Positions 1 to 7,833 are shown, counted from the first letter of the stretch. The stretch is DNA of 12,024 bases from UBA1535 sp964371035 (GCA_964371035.1 CAYJLG010000054.1:1-12024), one strand, 5' to 3'. Made by a program: numbers and translations. Notes: generated by a model not told the origin, from the sequence alone.

Positions 1-507
1 CTTATACAAGGATACAGCACATTTGTTTATTCGCTAAAAGCAAACGCGCCCGATATGCATATAATTCTGCAATCGCTCCCGCCTGTAACGCTTGAAACGT
101 CTCTTTCAAATCCCACATACTATTCGCTTGAAAACCTTGATAGATACAACCTTTTAATTAAAGAACTCGCCCTCGAGTCAGGTTGTTATTTTCTTGACAC
201 CAACAGCATATTCCGTGATTCTACGGGATTTTTGCCCGAAAGCATAGCGGCTTTTGACGGAATACATTTCACACAAGAAGCATACATGATGTGGCACAAC
301 TTCCTGTTAAGCCATACAATCCAAGGCGACAGCCCATTTTCAATCGGACCCGATGGAAAGCTTGTACTTTCATCTAATCTTACTCCTCCTACAGAGGAAA
401 TTCCCGTCGAGACGGTGCCTGAACCTGTTCCCACCGTCGAACCGACCCCTGAACCTACCCCGGCACCAACAGCCGACCCAAACGCCACCCCCGCACCGAC
501 AACTTAA
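1..507 (+). CDS. SGNH/GDSL-family hydrolase, C-terminal part (5' end outside window)
   Basis: The frame is open from base 1, so the gene begins upstream and 168 residues are visible. It ends with the family's block V: Asp and His in DGIHFT (residues 86 and 89 of the visible part), the Asp-x-x-His half of the SGNH catalytic triad. The preceding IILQSLPPVT and RYN..I.ELA...GCYFLDT stretches match the last strands and helices of SGNH hydrolases. After the domain comes a tail of about 40 residues rich in Pro, Thr and Glu (repeats such as PTPEPTPAPT). Such low-complexity linkers are usual in secreted or envelope proteins of Gram-positives, but no LPxTG motif or terminal membrane anchor follows. 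The catalytic Ser block lies outside the window. The family removes acyl groups from esters, often acetyl groups on carbohydrates; the substrate cannot be read here. An internal ATG at 55 is unlikely to be the start, because the fold is already under way. Confidence 0.8.
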   Translation, partial: LIQGYSTFVYSLKANAPDMHIILQSLPPVTLETSLSNPTYYSLENLDRYNLLIKELALESGCYFLDTNSIFRDSTGFLPESIAAFDGIHFTQEAYMMWHNFLLSHTIQGDSPFSIGPDGKLVLSSNLTPPTEEIPVETVPEPVPTVEPTPEPTPAPTADPNATPAPTT

Positions 508-518
508 AAACAGTGTAA

Positions 519-546
519 AACCGAGCTTTAAACGGCTCGGTTGTTG
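519..546 (+). terminator. Rho-independent terminator after the SGNH hydrolase
   Basis: A hairpin with 8-bp arms AACCGAGC (519-526) and GCTCGGTT (535-542) begins 12 bases after the stop codon. It is followed by a broken T-rich run. The position and GC-rich stem fit an intrinsic terminator; the T tract is weak. Confidence 0.65.
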
Positions 547-578
547 TATTATTATAACTTTTAGCTATGAGGTGTAAA

Positions 579-914
579 ATGAAAAAAAACATAAAATATA
601 TTGCAATAGATGCCATTGTTTTTATCACTTTACTAACAATTCTGTGTGCAGTAAATTATATTGATTTGTCCGTAGTAATTACGATATACTTGCCAATATT
701 TATAGTTTCAGCCCTACTTATTATTTTTAAAAAACACCACATCGGACATATTTTTCTTGTATCAGCAGAACTAGGTTTAATTGCAGAATATATAATTCAT
801 TTTATAAATGCCGATAAACCCAATATGTCGGGCGCATTTCTCAATATTGTTATTTTAACTATTGGTTTAATTATAGGAATAATTGTTCAGATAAATAAAA
901 GCAAGAACAAATAA
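579..914 (+). CDS. Hypothetical four-helix membrane protein (111 aa)
   Basis: I do not recognise this protein. It has a short Lys-rich N-terminus (MKKNIK) and then four hydrophobic segments at about residues 6-26, 30-50, 55-75 and 85-107, ending in a Lys/Asn-rich tail. That suggests a small integral membrane protein with both ends probably cytoplasmic. The start at 579 is chosen because GAGGTG (569-574) sits just upstream as a ribosome binding site; an ATG at 567 in the same frame overlaps that site and is less likely. It lies 71 bases after the hydrolase stop, with a terminator between them, so it probably has its own transcript. No catalytic or binding motif is visible. Confidence 0.6.
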   Translation: MKKNIKYIAIDAIVFITLLTILCAVNYIDLSVVITIYLPIFIVSALLIIFKKHHIGHIFLVSAELGLIAEYIIHFINADKPNMSGAFLNIVILTIGLIIGIIVQINKSKNK

Positions 915-956
915 AATCATATAATGTTAAATTTATGTTATAAAAATCAATAACCA

Positions 957-985
957 TTGAATATCGGATTTTTAAATGATATTAT
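957..985 (+). promoter_or_regulatory. Candidate promoter for the PHP phosphatase gene
   Basis: TTGAAT (957-962) and TATTAT (980-985) are separated by 17 bases, a good match to a housekeeping sigma promoter. Transcription would start near 992, about 65 bases before the TTG start codon. A/T-rich sequence gives such matches by chance, so confidence is limited. Confidence 0.35.
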
Positions 986-1056
986 AAGCATAAAGATAAT
1001 TTATCGGCCAACGCAAATCACAAATCACAACAACACCAAAAAGGATGGATTGAATT

Positions 1057-1803
1057 TTGAATATAATTGCTGACACACATACACACACGATAGCGTGTGC
1101 ACATGCATACAGTACGTTAATGGAAAACCTTGCGGTTGCAAAACAAAAGAAGATTAAATTTCTTTGTCGCACCGAACACGGCCCCGCGCTTCCCGACGCT
1201 CCGCATATTTGGAACATCGAAAGCGGAAAGTCTTTGCCCAAAAAGCACGACGGTGTCTTTATAATTAATGGTGTCGAAGCCAATATAATAGATTATAAAG
1301 GCGGCTTGGACGTTCCGGAGCAGCTACTTGCTAAGCTCGACTGGGTCATTGCATCGTATCACAACCCATGCATCGAACCCACCACCAAAGCCGAGCACAC
1401 CGACGGCTGGATTGCGATTGCCGAAAATAAAGATGTGGATGTCATCGGACATTGCGGAGATATTCGTTTTGATTTTGACCACGAAAGAGCTATTAAAGCG
1501 TTTGCTAAAAACAAAAAGATAGTCGAAGTTAACAACAGTTCCCCTGTCTCTCGCCCCGGTTCTTCTGAGCAATGCATCAAGATAATCAAGCTTTGCAAAC
1601 ATTATAATGTGCCGGTTGTCGTTTCAAGCGACAGCCATTTTGCGGCAAACATAGGCAATTTTGAATGGTCGCTTGCAGTTTTAAAACAGCTTAAATATCC
1701 GAAAGAATTAATCTTAAACGCCGACCACAAGACGTTCGCAAAGGTAATCAACAAAAAATCGGGCGGAAAGTTCACCGAAGGCGAGCTTCTAAGGCCGTAT
1801 TAA
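1057..1803 (+). CDS. ycdX: PHP-domain phosphatase, YcdX type (TTG start)
   Basis: The protein has 248 residues, close to the 245 of E. coli YcdX, and resembles it along its length. The PHP-fold metal ligands are all in place: H8 and H10 in the THTH motif, H16, H41 in TEHGP, E74 in GVEANI, H102, H132 in IGHCG, and D192 and H194 in SSDSH. PHP proteins of this type bind a trinuclear metal centre and hydrolyse phosphoesters in the cytoplasm; the physiological substrate is poorly known. The start is TTG at 1057, with AAGGATGG (1041-1048) as ribosome binding site. The conserved N-terminal strand begins right there, so no later ATG is acceptable. The gene stands alone on the plus strand, with its own candidate promoter and a weak hairpin after it. 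The neighbours give no hint of a pathway. Confidence 0.88.
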   Translation: MNIIADTHTHTIACAHAYSTLMENLAVAKQKKIKFLCRTEHGPALPDAPHIWNIESGKSLPKKHDGVFIINGVEANIIDYKGGLDVPEQLLAKLDWVIASYHNPCIEPTTKAEHTDGWIAIAENKDVDVIGHCGDIRFDFDHERAIKAFAKNKKIVEVNNSSPVSRPGSSEQCIKIIKLCKHYNVPVVVSSDSHFAANIGNFEWSLAVLKQLKYPKELILNADHKTFAKVINKKSGGKFTEGELLRPY

Positions 1804-1807
1804 TTTT

Positions 1808-1837
1808 AACGGAATATTCACAAAAGATTGTTCCGTT
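1808..1837 (+). terminator. Weak hairpin after the PHP phosphatase
   Basis: Seven-base arms AACGGAA (1808-1814) and TTCCGTT (1831-1837) flank a 16-base loop, starting 4 bases after the stop codon. The following bases are only TCC, without a real T run. It may aid termination or 3' stability. The rest of the spacer to 1945 shows nothing further that I can support. Confidence 0.25.
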
Positions 1838-1945
1838 TCCACAAACACCATATATCATATCACCGATATCGCTTATTCCATTTGTTTAAGCTTTAACTCG
1901 TTACGTAATCAATTTGTATATTTATAATAAATTGATGTTTAAACC

Positions 1946-1974
1946 TTGACAAAGCGCCACTTGTTTGATAAAAT
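1946..1974 (+). promoter_or_regulatory. Consensus promoter of the tRNA-Ala gene
   Basis: A perfect -35 box TTGACA (1946-1951) and a -10 box TAAAAT (1969-1974) are separated by 17 bases. Transcription would start near 1981, about 37 bases before the tRNA. Near-consensus promoters are typical of stable RNA genes. Confidence 0.8.
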
Positions 1975-2017
1975 AACTTTGCATTGAAAATTATATCTTT
2001 TTGATGCTTTACATTAT

Positions 2018-2093
<76 letters not shown>

Positions 2094-2096
2094 CTC

Positions 2097-2132
2097 GTCG
2101 CAAACTACGCTTAGTTTGCGACTTATTTTTTT
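2097..2132 (+). terminator. Strong intrinsic terminator of the tRNA-Ala unit
   Basis: A perfect 11-bp stem, GTCGCAAACTA (2097-2107) with TAGTTTGCGAC (2112-2122), closes a CGCT loop. It is followed by TTA and seven T. It starts three bases after the tRNA CCA end. Confidence 0.93.
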
Positions 2133-2407
2133 GTAATAATAAGGTCTATCTTTCTTTTGTTTTCTAACCATAATAAAAAACCTGTACTGAATTTTTGTAC
2201 AGTCGGCAACCACAAATTGTCAACTGCTTTCAAATAAGGAAGTCCATGATTAATAAAAAATTTTCTTCAAATTCACAGCAAGCATGTGAAACAAAGTGAT
2301 AATAATATATAAAGATTTTAAAATATACAAATGCACTTTCAGTGTTTAAAGAAAAATTTTCTTAAAAATTGTTGTCTGATATTTTTTTAAAACTAATTGG
2401 AGGAAAA
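2133..2407. other. A/T-rich spacer with small repeats before the EamA gene
   Basis: No gene is visible in these 275 bases. There is a 6-bp inverted repeat, CTGTAC (2182-2187) with GTACAG (2197-2202), around a T-rich loop. The 12-mer AAAAATTTTCTT occurs twice, at 2256-2267 and 2352-2363. The second copy is part of a 15-base near-palindrome (2349-2363) about 45 bases before the EamA start and could be a regulator site or only A/T bias. I found no convincing promoter for the EamA gene. Confidence 0.35.
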
Positions 2408-3129
2408 ATGACAAAAGATAAGGCTAACTTGAAAAAAGGTGTTGTTTTGATGGTGCTTGCAGCAGTTGGGTGGTCGCTTTCGGGAGTTTTTATTAAACAA
2501 ATCAACATGAACCCATTTGTTATTGCAGGACTTCGCAGTTCAATTGCATTGATAACAACGGTTGTTTTTATGGTTGTGGCAAAAATCAAACCGATAGTTA
2601 ACAGAAAAACAGTTTTTGGTGGCTTAATGATGCCGTTTGTTTTTTTCTTGTTTGTTTGGGCGAATAAACTGACACTGGCCGCAAACGCAATAGCATTGCA
2701 AAACACCGACCCGATGTTTTTAGTGGTGTTTTCAGCTTTGTTTCTCGGGCAAAAATTTCACCGCCATGATATCTTGGCGGTGGTTTTTACGTTTTTGGGG
2801 ATTATTCTTTTCTTTTTCGGAGAGCTTTCCGAGGGCAGTCTGCTTGGCAACGTCATTGCAATTGTTTCAGGCATAGCGTTGGCACTTCTTTTTTTGACGG
2901 TTGGAGCTATAACTCCGCACGAAAGGATATCGTTGCTTTTAATCGGAAACGTTATCACAGCTGTTGTTGGTTTGCCGTTTATAATTGCATATCCCATAGC
3001 TGATGTTTCATCTACAACAATAATGAGTGTTGCTTTTCTAGGTGTTTTTCAACTCGGCATACCATACATATTGTTCACGCTTGCTGCAAAAGAGTGTCCG
3101 GTGTTTTTGTGTTCTTTAATAGGAATGCT
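2408..3129 (+). CDS. EamA/DMT-family transporter, 3' end lost in assembly gap
   Basis: About 240 residues are visible, followed by 100 N, so the last helices are missing from the assembly. The protein is almost entirely hydrophobic, with about eight membrane helices of the usual ten. Hallmarks of the two-EamA-repeat (drug/metabolite transporter) fold are visible: an N-terminal AAVGWSLSGVF helix, PF..AGLRSSIA at the start of the second helix, ALQNTDPMFLVVFSALFLGQ in the first repeat, and a later GVFQLGIPYILFTLAAKECP that matches the second repeat. Members export or import metabolites or amino acids using ion gradients; the substrate cannot be read here. The start at 2408 follows a GGAGG site (2399-2403). 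An upstream ATG at 2369 in the same frame would bury this site and is rejected. Reading across the gap would join unrelated bases and should not be trusted. Confidence 0.88.
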
Positions 3130-3229
3130 NNNNNNNNNNNNNNNNNNNNNNNNNNNNNNNNNNNNNNNNNNNNNNNNNNNNNNNNNNNNNNNNNNNNNNN
3201 NNNNNNNNNNNNNNNNNNNNNNNNNNNNN
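3130..3229. other. Assembly gap (100 N)
   Basis: Exactly 100 N, the conventional filler for a gap of unknown length. It hides the end of the EamA gene and possibly more sequence between it and the converging minus-strand cluster. Distances across it are not reliable. Confidence 0.98.
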
Positions 3230-3233
3230 GTAA

Positions 3234-3275
3234 TTTTAATCCCCCACAAACAAAAAAGTTTGTGGGGGATTAAAA
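3234..3275. repeat. Perfect 18-bp inverted repeat between the gap and the glycoside hydrolase
   Basis: Arms at 3234-3251 and 3258-3275 (core CCCCCACAAAC and GTTTGTGGGGG) are perfectly complementary around a six-base A loop. The repeat lies 11 bases beyond the stop of the minus-strand glycoside hydrolase and sits where two converging transcripts should end, so it may act as a two-way transcription stop or 3' end stabiliser. Neither strand has the T tract of a classical terminator directly after the stem. On the plus strand the hairpin is followed by A's, and on the minus strand by TTAC. It also lies four bases from the gap, so an assembly artefact or a multi-copy repeat is possible. Confidence 0.7.
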
Positions 3276-3286
3276 AAATGAAAAAA

Positions 3287-4789
3287 TTAGATAATCTCTA
3301 GTTGAAGAATGAAATGGTCATCGGCAAGGCCGCTTTTGAAAGGACTTGTGAACACTGTTGCATCTTTGTTGAAACAAACTGTGTCGATATGTTCCGGCAA
3401 AAGTTCGGCTTTCTCACCGGTGAAAGGATTTAACCAACTGCCTTTGTAGGTATGTGCATTAATCGGGCGGTCGATTTGAATATTTCCATGGTGTGTAGTA
3501 ATAAACAGATATTTTTCGCTGTCTTTATGTTTAATACAACAGGTGGGAGACCACATAGGGAACTCAACAAACGGAATAAAATTCCACCAATCTATAGTTT
3601 CAAAATATTCGTACAGCGCTTTAAACATGGCATATCCGGGAGGCACATCGTCGGGGCGAATGACGTCCCAACCTGTGAAGGTGTAGTAGTAGCAAATTCC
3701 GGCACCGGCAAAAGCCACATGCCAAGCCCTCATGATAAATTCGCGTATGTTCTGAACTTCTGTGTAGGTTTTGTCTTCGAGAGAATCCCCCGGTTCATAC
3801 CCAAACTCTGCGTTAAATACAGGGCGATTATCGTTCCAAACCAAGTTGCTGGTGTATTCAAAGAACCCGGCGTGTTGTTGAATTGTGTGGAAATCGGTGA
3901 GAGCACGAGCACGAGGATTATACATCAAGTTTCGGTCATCGTGGAATGTAGACAAACGACGATAGGCATCGTTGTCTCTGATAAGCTGCAAACCATCAAT
4001 TATGTTTTCTTTGTCAGAATTAAAATACAACTCTTTTGCATAGATCCAAATTGTGTTGGGATACGCTTGATAGCGAGCACAGATCTGTTTTATATACATC
4101 TTTTCCTGTTCGCTGTTTCTTTCGGGGTATGCAACGGCTTTGTTGTATACAAAATAGTATAGATACACAAAGAGCTTTTTCTCTTGAAGATAAGCGAACA
4201 TCTCATCAAACTGCGAATAGAAATCTTCGTTAAGTACATCGAAGTTTGGCTGTTCGTTGCTTCCACCCCAACAATACACGGGTGGTGGCACAAGGCGACC
4301 TGCCGTGTCGGGCTTTGTCCATTCACAACTGTGTGCGTAAACGTTGATAACAACACCGTTAAATTTATTTGTGCAGATGTTTTCGATAAGGCGTTTTGCA
4401 CCCTCTTTATCTTTCATCCAGATAGCAAACAACCAGTTGCATTCGTAGGCATTAACAAAATACGGCTTGTTGTCATGATAGAACATCGGACGGGTTTCGG
4501 CTGGCACCACTGTTAAGGGAACAAGTGCACCGCTTTGCGCATCAACAGCCTCGATTTTTCCGGAAACTATCGCCCCGCCGTTGTTTTGGTCAACAATTGT
4601 ATATGTCCACTCACCCACATAATTCGGAGAGAAGTGAACAGCCCATTTCCCATCACCTTTGCAGTATGCAGGAATATTAAGCGTTTTTTGTTTGCAGGTA
4701 AAAACACCGTAAAAGTTCGAATAATAGTCTTTTGCGGAAGATGGTGCATCAAAAGCTATTTCGGTTACTTCATGAAGTTTTAATTTCAT
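3287..4789 (-). CDS. DUF5060-type glycoside hydrolase, cytoplasmic
   Basis: The protein has 500 residues and no signal peptide. Residues 5-85 resemble the DUF5060 beta-sandwich (FYGVF, VHFSPNYVGEWTY). Residues 95-430 look like a DUF4038/GH5-like TIM barrel, opening with RPMFYHDNKPYFVNAYECNW. Likely catalytic acids are E253 in WIYAKEL (acid/base, where the family has an N-E or like pair) and E328 in VFNAEFGYEPG (nucleophile). The C-terminal 90 residues (GSWLNPFTGE) resemble the short beta domain often attached to such enzymes. The family cleaves glycosides of plant or microbial polysaccharides; the linkage is not predictable here. The start follows AAGGATGG (4796-4803). It is the last gene of the minus-strand cluster, 70 bases after the TRAP permease with no terminator between, so it is probably co-transcribed. 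Lack of export implies that it works on imported small glycosides. Confidence 0.75.
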   Translation of the reverse strand: MKLKLHEVTEIAFDAPSSAKDYYSNFYGVFTCKQKTLNIPAYCKGDGKWAVHFSPNYVGEWTYTIVDQNNGGAIVSGKIEAVDAQSGALVPLTVVPAETRPMFYHDNKPYFVNAYECNWLFAIWMKDKEGAKRLIENICTNKFNGVVINVYAHSCEWTKPDTAGRLVPPPVYCWGGSNEQPNFDVLNEDFYSQFDEMFAYLQEKKLFVYLYYFVYNKAVAYPERNSEQEKMYIKQICARYQAYPNTIWIYAKELYFNSDKENIIDGLQLIRDNDAYRRLSTFHDDRNLMYNPRARALTDFHTIQQHAGFFEYTSNLVWNDNRPVFNAEFGYEPGDSLEDKTYTEVQNIREFIMRAWHVAFAGAGICYYYTFTGWDVIRPDDVPPGYAMFKALYEYFETIDWWNFIPFVEFPMWSPTCCIKHKDSEKYLFITTHHGNIQIDRPINAHTYKGSWLNPFTGEKAELLPEHIDTVCFNKDATVFTSPFKSGLADDHFILQLEII

Positions 4790-4859
4790 CTTGAACCATC
4801 CTTATCTGTTTTTTTGTAAAATTTATAATTTGTGTCTTTTTTCAAAGTGTTTTAAATCG

Positions 4860-6140
4860 TCAGGTCACGAGGTTCGGAATAAATGTAACGATGCCTGGAA
4901 TATAGGTTATGAGGAACAAAACCGCTATCATAACTATAATCATGGGCCAAATTTCTTTTATAATTGCCCCTATCGACGTCCCCGAAATCCCCGAAGTTAT
5001 AAAGAGAAGGCTTCCGAAAGGAGGTGTTGACATACCGATCATCATGTTCAAAACGATAACAACACCGAAATGGACAAGATCCACCCCAAGTGCATTAACC
5101 AAAGGCACGACTATCGGAACAAAAACAACCATGATAACAATAGTGTCACAGAACATTCCAAGAACCAAAAACATCAAGTTAATGATAAGTAACAGAAGTG
5201 CGGCATTTGTCGTGAATCCCATAAGCATGTCGCTTAAAAGAGCCGGTATTTTTTCATATGCAATGATAAACGAGAAGGAATATGCCGCTCCGAGGGTCAG
5301 CGCAATAATTCCTGTGGTGCGTGTGCTTTCAACAATGACTTCCAACAGTTGTTTCCACGAAAGAGTGCGATATACAAAAACACCGATGATAATTGCCCAA
5401 ACGCAAGCAAGCGCTCCCGCTTCGGTGGGGCTGACTATTCCTGTGTAAATGCTCACCAAGATGATAGCCGGGGTCAAAAGTGCAGGAATACACGCAATGG
5501 TAAGTTTAATCCATTCAAGAATAGTAATGCTTAGTTTTTCTGAAGGATAACCCCTTTTGTGCGAAATATACACGACATAAACCATGAGGAACAGCGCAAG
5601 AAGAATTCCGGGAATCATTCCCCCAAGGAACAAAGCCCCAACACTTGCAACGGAACATGTGTCATATAGCACCATCGGAATAGACGGAGGTAAGATAGGA
5701 CCAATCGTAGACGAAGCAGCAGTTATTGCACACGAGAACCCGTCGTCATACCCACGACGGCGCATAGCTTCTATCTCCATCTTACCAAGACCTGCGGCAT
5801 CTGCGGTTGCGGCTCCTGTCATTCCCGAGAAAATCAATGAAGCAAAGATGTTAACATGTGCAAGGCCACCTTTGGACCAGCCGACAACAGAACCACACCA
5901 TTTAAAAATACGGTCGGTCACCTGGCATTTATTCATAATATTTGCCGCAAAGACAAACATAGGAATTGCAATCATAACATAACTTGCAAATATCTGCGAG
6001 TTAAACTGTGCGGCTATGACATCTATCGTAGCTGCACGGTCGGTGTTAAGCATGAAGTAGAATGTGGATGCGGCCATCATGCTAAAACCTATCGGCATCT
6101 TGATGATAAAACCGATTATAAAAACAGCAAAAAACACCAT
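4860..6140 (-). CDS. dctM: TRAP transporter large permease (DctM type)
   Basis: This is the 426-residue large membrane subunit of a tripartite ATP-independent periplasmic transporter, the channel that couples substrate uptake to the sodium gradient. Its length is normal for DctM. About twelve hydrophobic helices are visible, with family signatures SGMTGAATADAAGLGKMEIEAM (about residues 107-128, abbreviated here by its key GMTGAA and DAAG parts), the GYDDGFSCAITAASSTIGPI loop, PPSIPMVLYD, and a C-terminal GMSTPPFGSLLF motif that mirrors the first half. Its ATG overlaps the stop codon of the small permease as TAATG. No clear ribosome binding site precedes it, so it probably depends on translational coupling. 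Substrate specificity lies in the binding protein, not here. Confidence 0.95.
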   Translation of the reverse strand: MVFFAVFIIGFIIKMPIGFSMMAASTFYFMLNTDRAATIDVIAAQFNSQIFASYVMIAIPMFVFAANIMNKCQVTDRIFKWCGSVVGWSKGGLAHVNIFASLIFSGMTGAATADAAGLGKMEIEAMRRRGYDDGFSCAITAASSTIGPILPPSIPMVLYDTCSVASVGALFLGGMIPGILLALFLMVYVVYISHKRGYPSEKLSITILEWIKLTIACIPALLTPAIILVSIYTGIVSPTEAGALACVWAIIIGVFVYRTLSWKQLLEVIVESTRTTGIIALTLGAAYSFSFIIAYEKIPALLSDMLMGFTTNAALLLLIINLMFLVLGMFCDTIVIMVVFVPIVVPLVNALGVDLVHFGVVIVLNMMIGMSTPPFGSLLFITSGISGTSIGAIIKEIWPMIIVMIAVLFLITYIPGIVTFIPNLVT

Positions 6141-6655
6141 TAAAGGGATATTGATTTTACGGCTCCATCCTTTCTGAAGATAGTTTTTGCTTTGTGAACA
6201 TTAAGCACTATTTTTTTGAAATGCTTAATCCAAAAAGAAAGCATAAGATAAAGAAACGGCATGAAAATCACACCAACCGACATCTTAAGTGTCGGTGCTT
6301 GAACCCCTAAAGAATAGATAATATAATCTACCGTGGCTGGGAACATTATGGATAGGGTTACGACGACCAAAGAAGATGACAAAATGTCACAGATAACTTT
6401 CCCTTTTTCTCCTCGTCCATCATAGAACGAAGTGAATCTGATGTTTTCTTCCGTTTGTTCGGCAAAACATGTCGCAAAGATCAATATCCACAAGAACGCC
6501 GCCAAAATTGCTTCTTGTATCCAGGTGATTGGGCTGAAAAAATAACGCATTACAACTTGGTATACAAACAACAAAAACATTATAATGAAGAAGATAACGG
6601 CAAGAATTCGTTCTGCCGCTTCTAAAACACCAAAAACTTTTTTAATTGTTTTCAT
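6140..6655 (-). CDS. dctQ: TRAP transporter small permease (DctQ type)
   Basis: The protein has 171 residues and four membrane helices, at about residues 17-38, 46-66, 90-112 and 125-145. A conserved element between the first two, MRYFFSPITWIQE, is typical of DctQ (R-Y-F-F and W-x-x-E). DctQ pairs with DctM to form the membrane part of the transporter and helps dock the binding protein. The start follows AAGGAG (6663-6668) with a 7-base spacing. The stop codon overlaps the start of the large permease by one base. It lies 119 bases after the binding-protein gene, and that spacer carries a stable hairpin. Confidence 0.93.
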   Translation of the reverse strand: MKTIKKVFGVLEAAERILAVIFFIIMFLLFVYQVVMRYFFSPITWIQEAILAAFLWILIFATCFAEQTEENIRFTSFYDGRGEKGKVICDILSSSLVVVTLSIMFPATVDYIIYSLGVQAPTLKMSVGVIFMPFLYLMLSFWIKHFKKIVLNVHKAKTIFRKDGAVKSISL

Positions 6656-6725
6656 TAATAATCTCCTTTGAATGCAGCTGTGGCAGTTCGATTTTTTGCC
6701 AGAGATGTTGTGTTCTTTTAATGTT

Positions 6726-6762
6726 TCCCCTCCCTTGAATTGTAAGAGAGGGGATTTTTTTT
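6726..6762. promoter_or_regulatory. Intercistronic hairpin between the TRAP binding protein and the permeases
   Basis: Arms at 6726-6736 and 6744-6754 close a 7-base loop. In minus-strand RNA, the sense strand of the operon, all 11 positions pair, one of them as G-U. In plus-strand RNA the same position is a C-A mismatch. On the minus strand no T run follows the stem, while eight T (6755-6762) follow it on the plus strand. A stem between the binding-protein and permease genes commonly protects the upstream message and lets the binding protein be made in excess. It may also end antisense transcripts coming from the other side. Confidence 0.6.
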
Positions 6763-6774
6763 AACTTCTATAGT

Positions 6775-7833
6775 TTATGTGTAAGAACGGAGCTCTTCAT
6801 AAAGATCCCAATCCCATGTAGAAGTCAACTCAGCTGCTTTGTCCGATTGATAGTATGCTGCGGCGTAGTCTATCCACGGTTGTTTTTCGGGATAGATGAT
6901 TTCGATGCCTTGAGCTTCAAAATCGGCTACCAAATCTTGCTCAGCTTGGATAGCTGTTTCTGTGATGTATGCGTGTGCTTCATCGGCAGCTTGTTGAAGC
7001 CAACCTTGTTGTTCTTCCGTGAGCGATTGCCAACGGTCTTCGTTGATAGCGATGTGCATGAAATAAACAAAGTGGTCGGTCATGATTGTTGTTGCGGTGA
7101 GTTCGTCAAAGCTGTTGGCTTTTGTTGTTGCAAGACCGTTATCTTGTCCGTCAACCATTCCTGTTTGAAGAGCCATGTATGTTTCGCTGAGGTTAACCGG
7201 TGTCGGTGTTGCTCCGATAGCTTCTCCAAGAGCTGTCCAAGCAGCACCCGAGGGCATGCGAAGAAGAACATCGTTCATGTCTTCCGGTCCGTTAATTGTA
7301 GAAGCATCAACTTTGTCGGTGAGGTTAACTTGGCGAGTTTGATAGAAAGCTGAACCCAACATTCTCATTCCCACTTTTTCAGCAACGTCATCGAAAATTT
7401 GTGCGCCAAGTTCGCTTTCATAGACCGCTTCACCATGTTCGATATCGTCGAAGATATATGCCGCTCTGAACATCGAATATTCGGGTGCATCGTCAAAATC
7501 TTCAAGTGTTCCGGGAATAAAGTCAACGCTTCCGTTAAGGAAAGCCGCAGTGTTTTCAGATTGGTTGTAAAGCGAGCTATTTCCGAAATAGGAAACTGTC
7601 AATTGTCCGCCCGAGATTTCGCCAACCAATTCGCAGAACAAAGCTTCTCCGAGAGCAAACGGGTCGGTCGGTGCAAGGGGTGAGCTGTAGATAAGTTCCA
7701 CAGGTTCTGCTGTCGGGGTTTCGGAAGCATCTGTTCCCTCGTCAGAAGGTTCGGTTGTTGCAGGTGCAGCACAACCTACAAGAATTGTACAAAGCATTGC
7801 AAATGTTAGAGCTAAAGCCAGAAATTTTTTCAT
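6775..7833 (-). CDS. dctP: TRAP transporter solute-binding lipoprotein (DctP type)
   Basis: The 352-residue protein starts with MKKFLALALTFAMLCTILVGC: a Lys-Lys n-region, a hydrophobic core and an LVGC lipobox with the lipidated cysteine at position 21. That is expected for a binding protein held outside the membrane of a monoderm cell. A Thr/Glu/Pro-rich linker (23-44) leads into the DctP fold. R192 in LLRMPS is the family's invariant arginine that binds a substrate carboxylate, and R167 (YQTRQVN) matches a second basic position. PVNLSETYMALQTGMVDGQDN is the conserved stretch after it. The ligand is therefore probably an organic acid, identity unknown. AAGGAG (7841-7846) lies 7 bases before the start. 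The gene sits 53 bases after the lyase gene and before the two permeases. Confidence 0.95.
   Translation of the reverse strand: MKKFLALALTFAMLCTILVGCAAPATTEPSDEGTDASETPTAEPVELIYSSPLAPTDPFALGEALFCELVGEISGGQLTVSYFGNSSLYNQSENTAAFLNGSVDFIPGTLEDFDDAPEYSMFRAAYIFDDIEHGEAVYESELGAQIFDDVAEKVGMRMLGSAFYQTRQVNLTDKVDASTINGPEDMNDVLLRMPSGAAWTALGEAIGATPTPVNLSETYMALQTGMVDGQDNGLATTKANSFDELTATTIMTDHFVYFMHIAINEDRWQSLTEEQQGWLQQAADEAHAYITETAIQAEQDLVADFEAQGIEIIYPEKQPWIDYAAAYYQSDKAAELTSTWDWDLYEELRSYT

Noticed and set aside
411..504. Pro/Thr/Glu repeat tail of the SGNH hydrolase as a DNA repeat or CRISPR-like array
   Set aside because: The repetition is at the level of short codon patterns for a low-complexity linker. 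There are no regular repeat-spacer units.
1075..1090. CACACA run near the PHP gene start as a microsatellite
   Set aside because: It encodes the conserved THTHT metal-binding motif of the PHP domain.
3230..3301. Plus-strand continuation of the EamA frame after the N gap, ending at 3301
   Set aside because: The gap length is unknown, so the frame is meaningless. The bases after it are an inverted repeat and the end of the minus-strand hydrolase gene.
3452..4162. A 236-residue open frame on the plus strand
   Set aside because: It lies antisense to the glycoside hydrolase, has no ribosome binding site or family resemblance, and is a shadow of that gene's codons.
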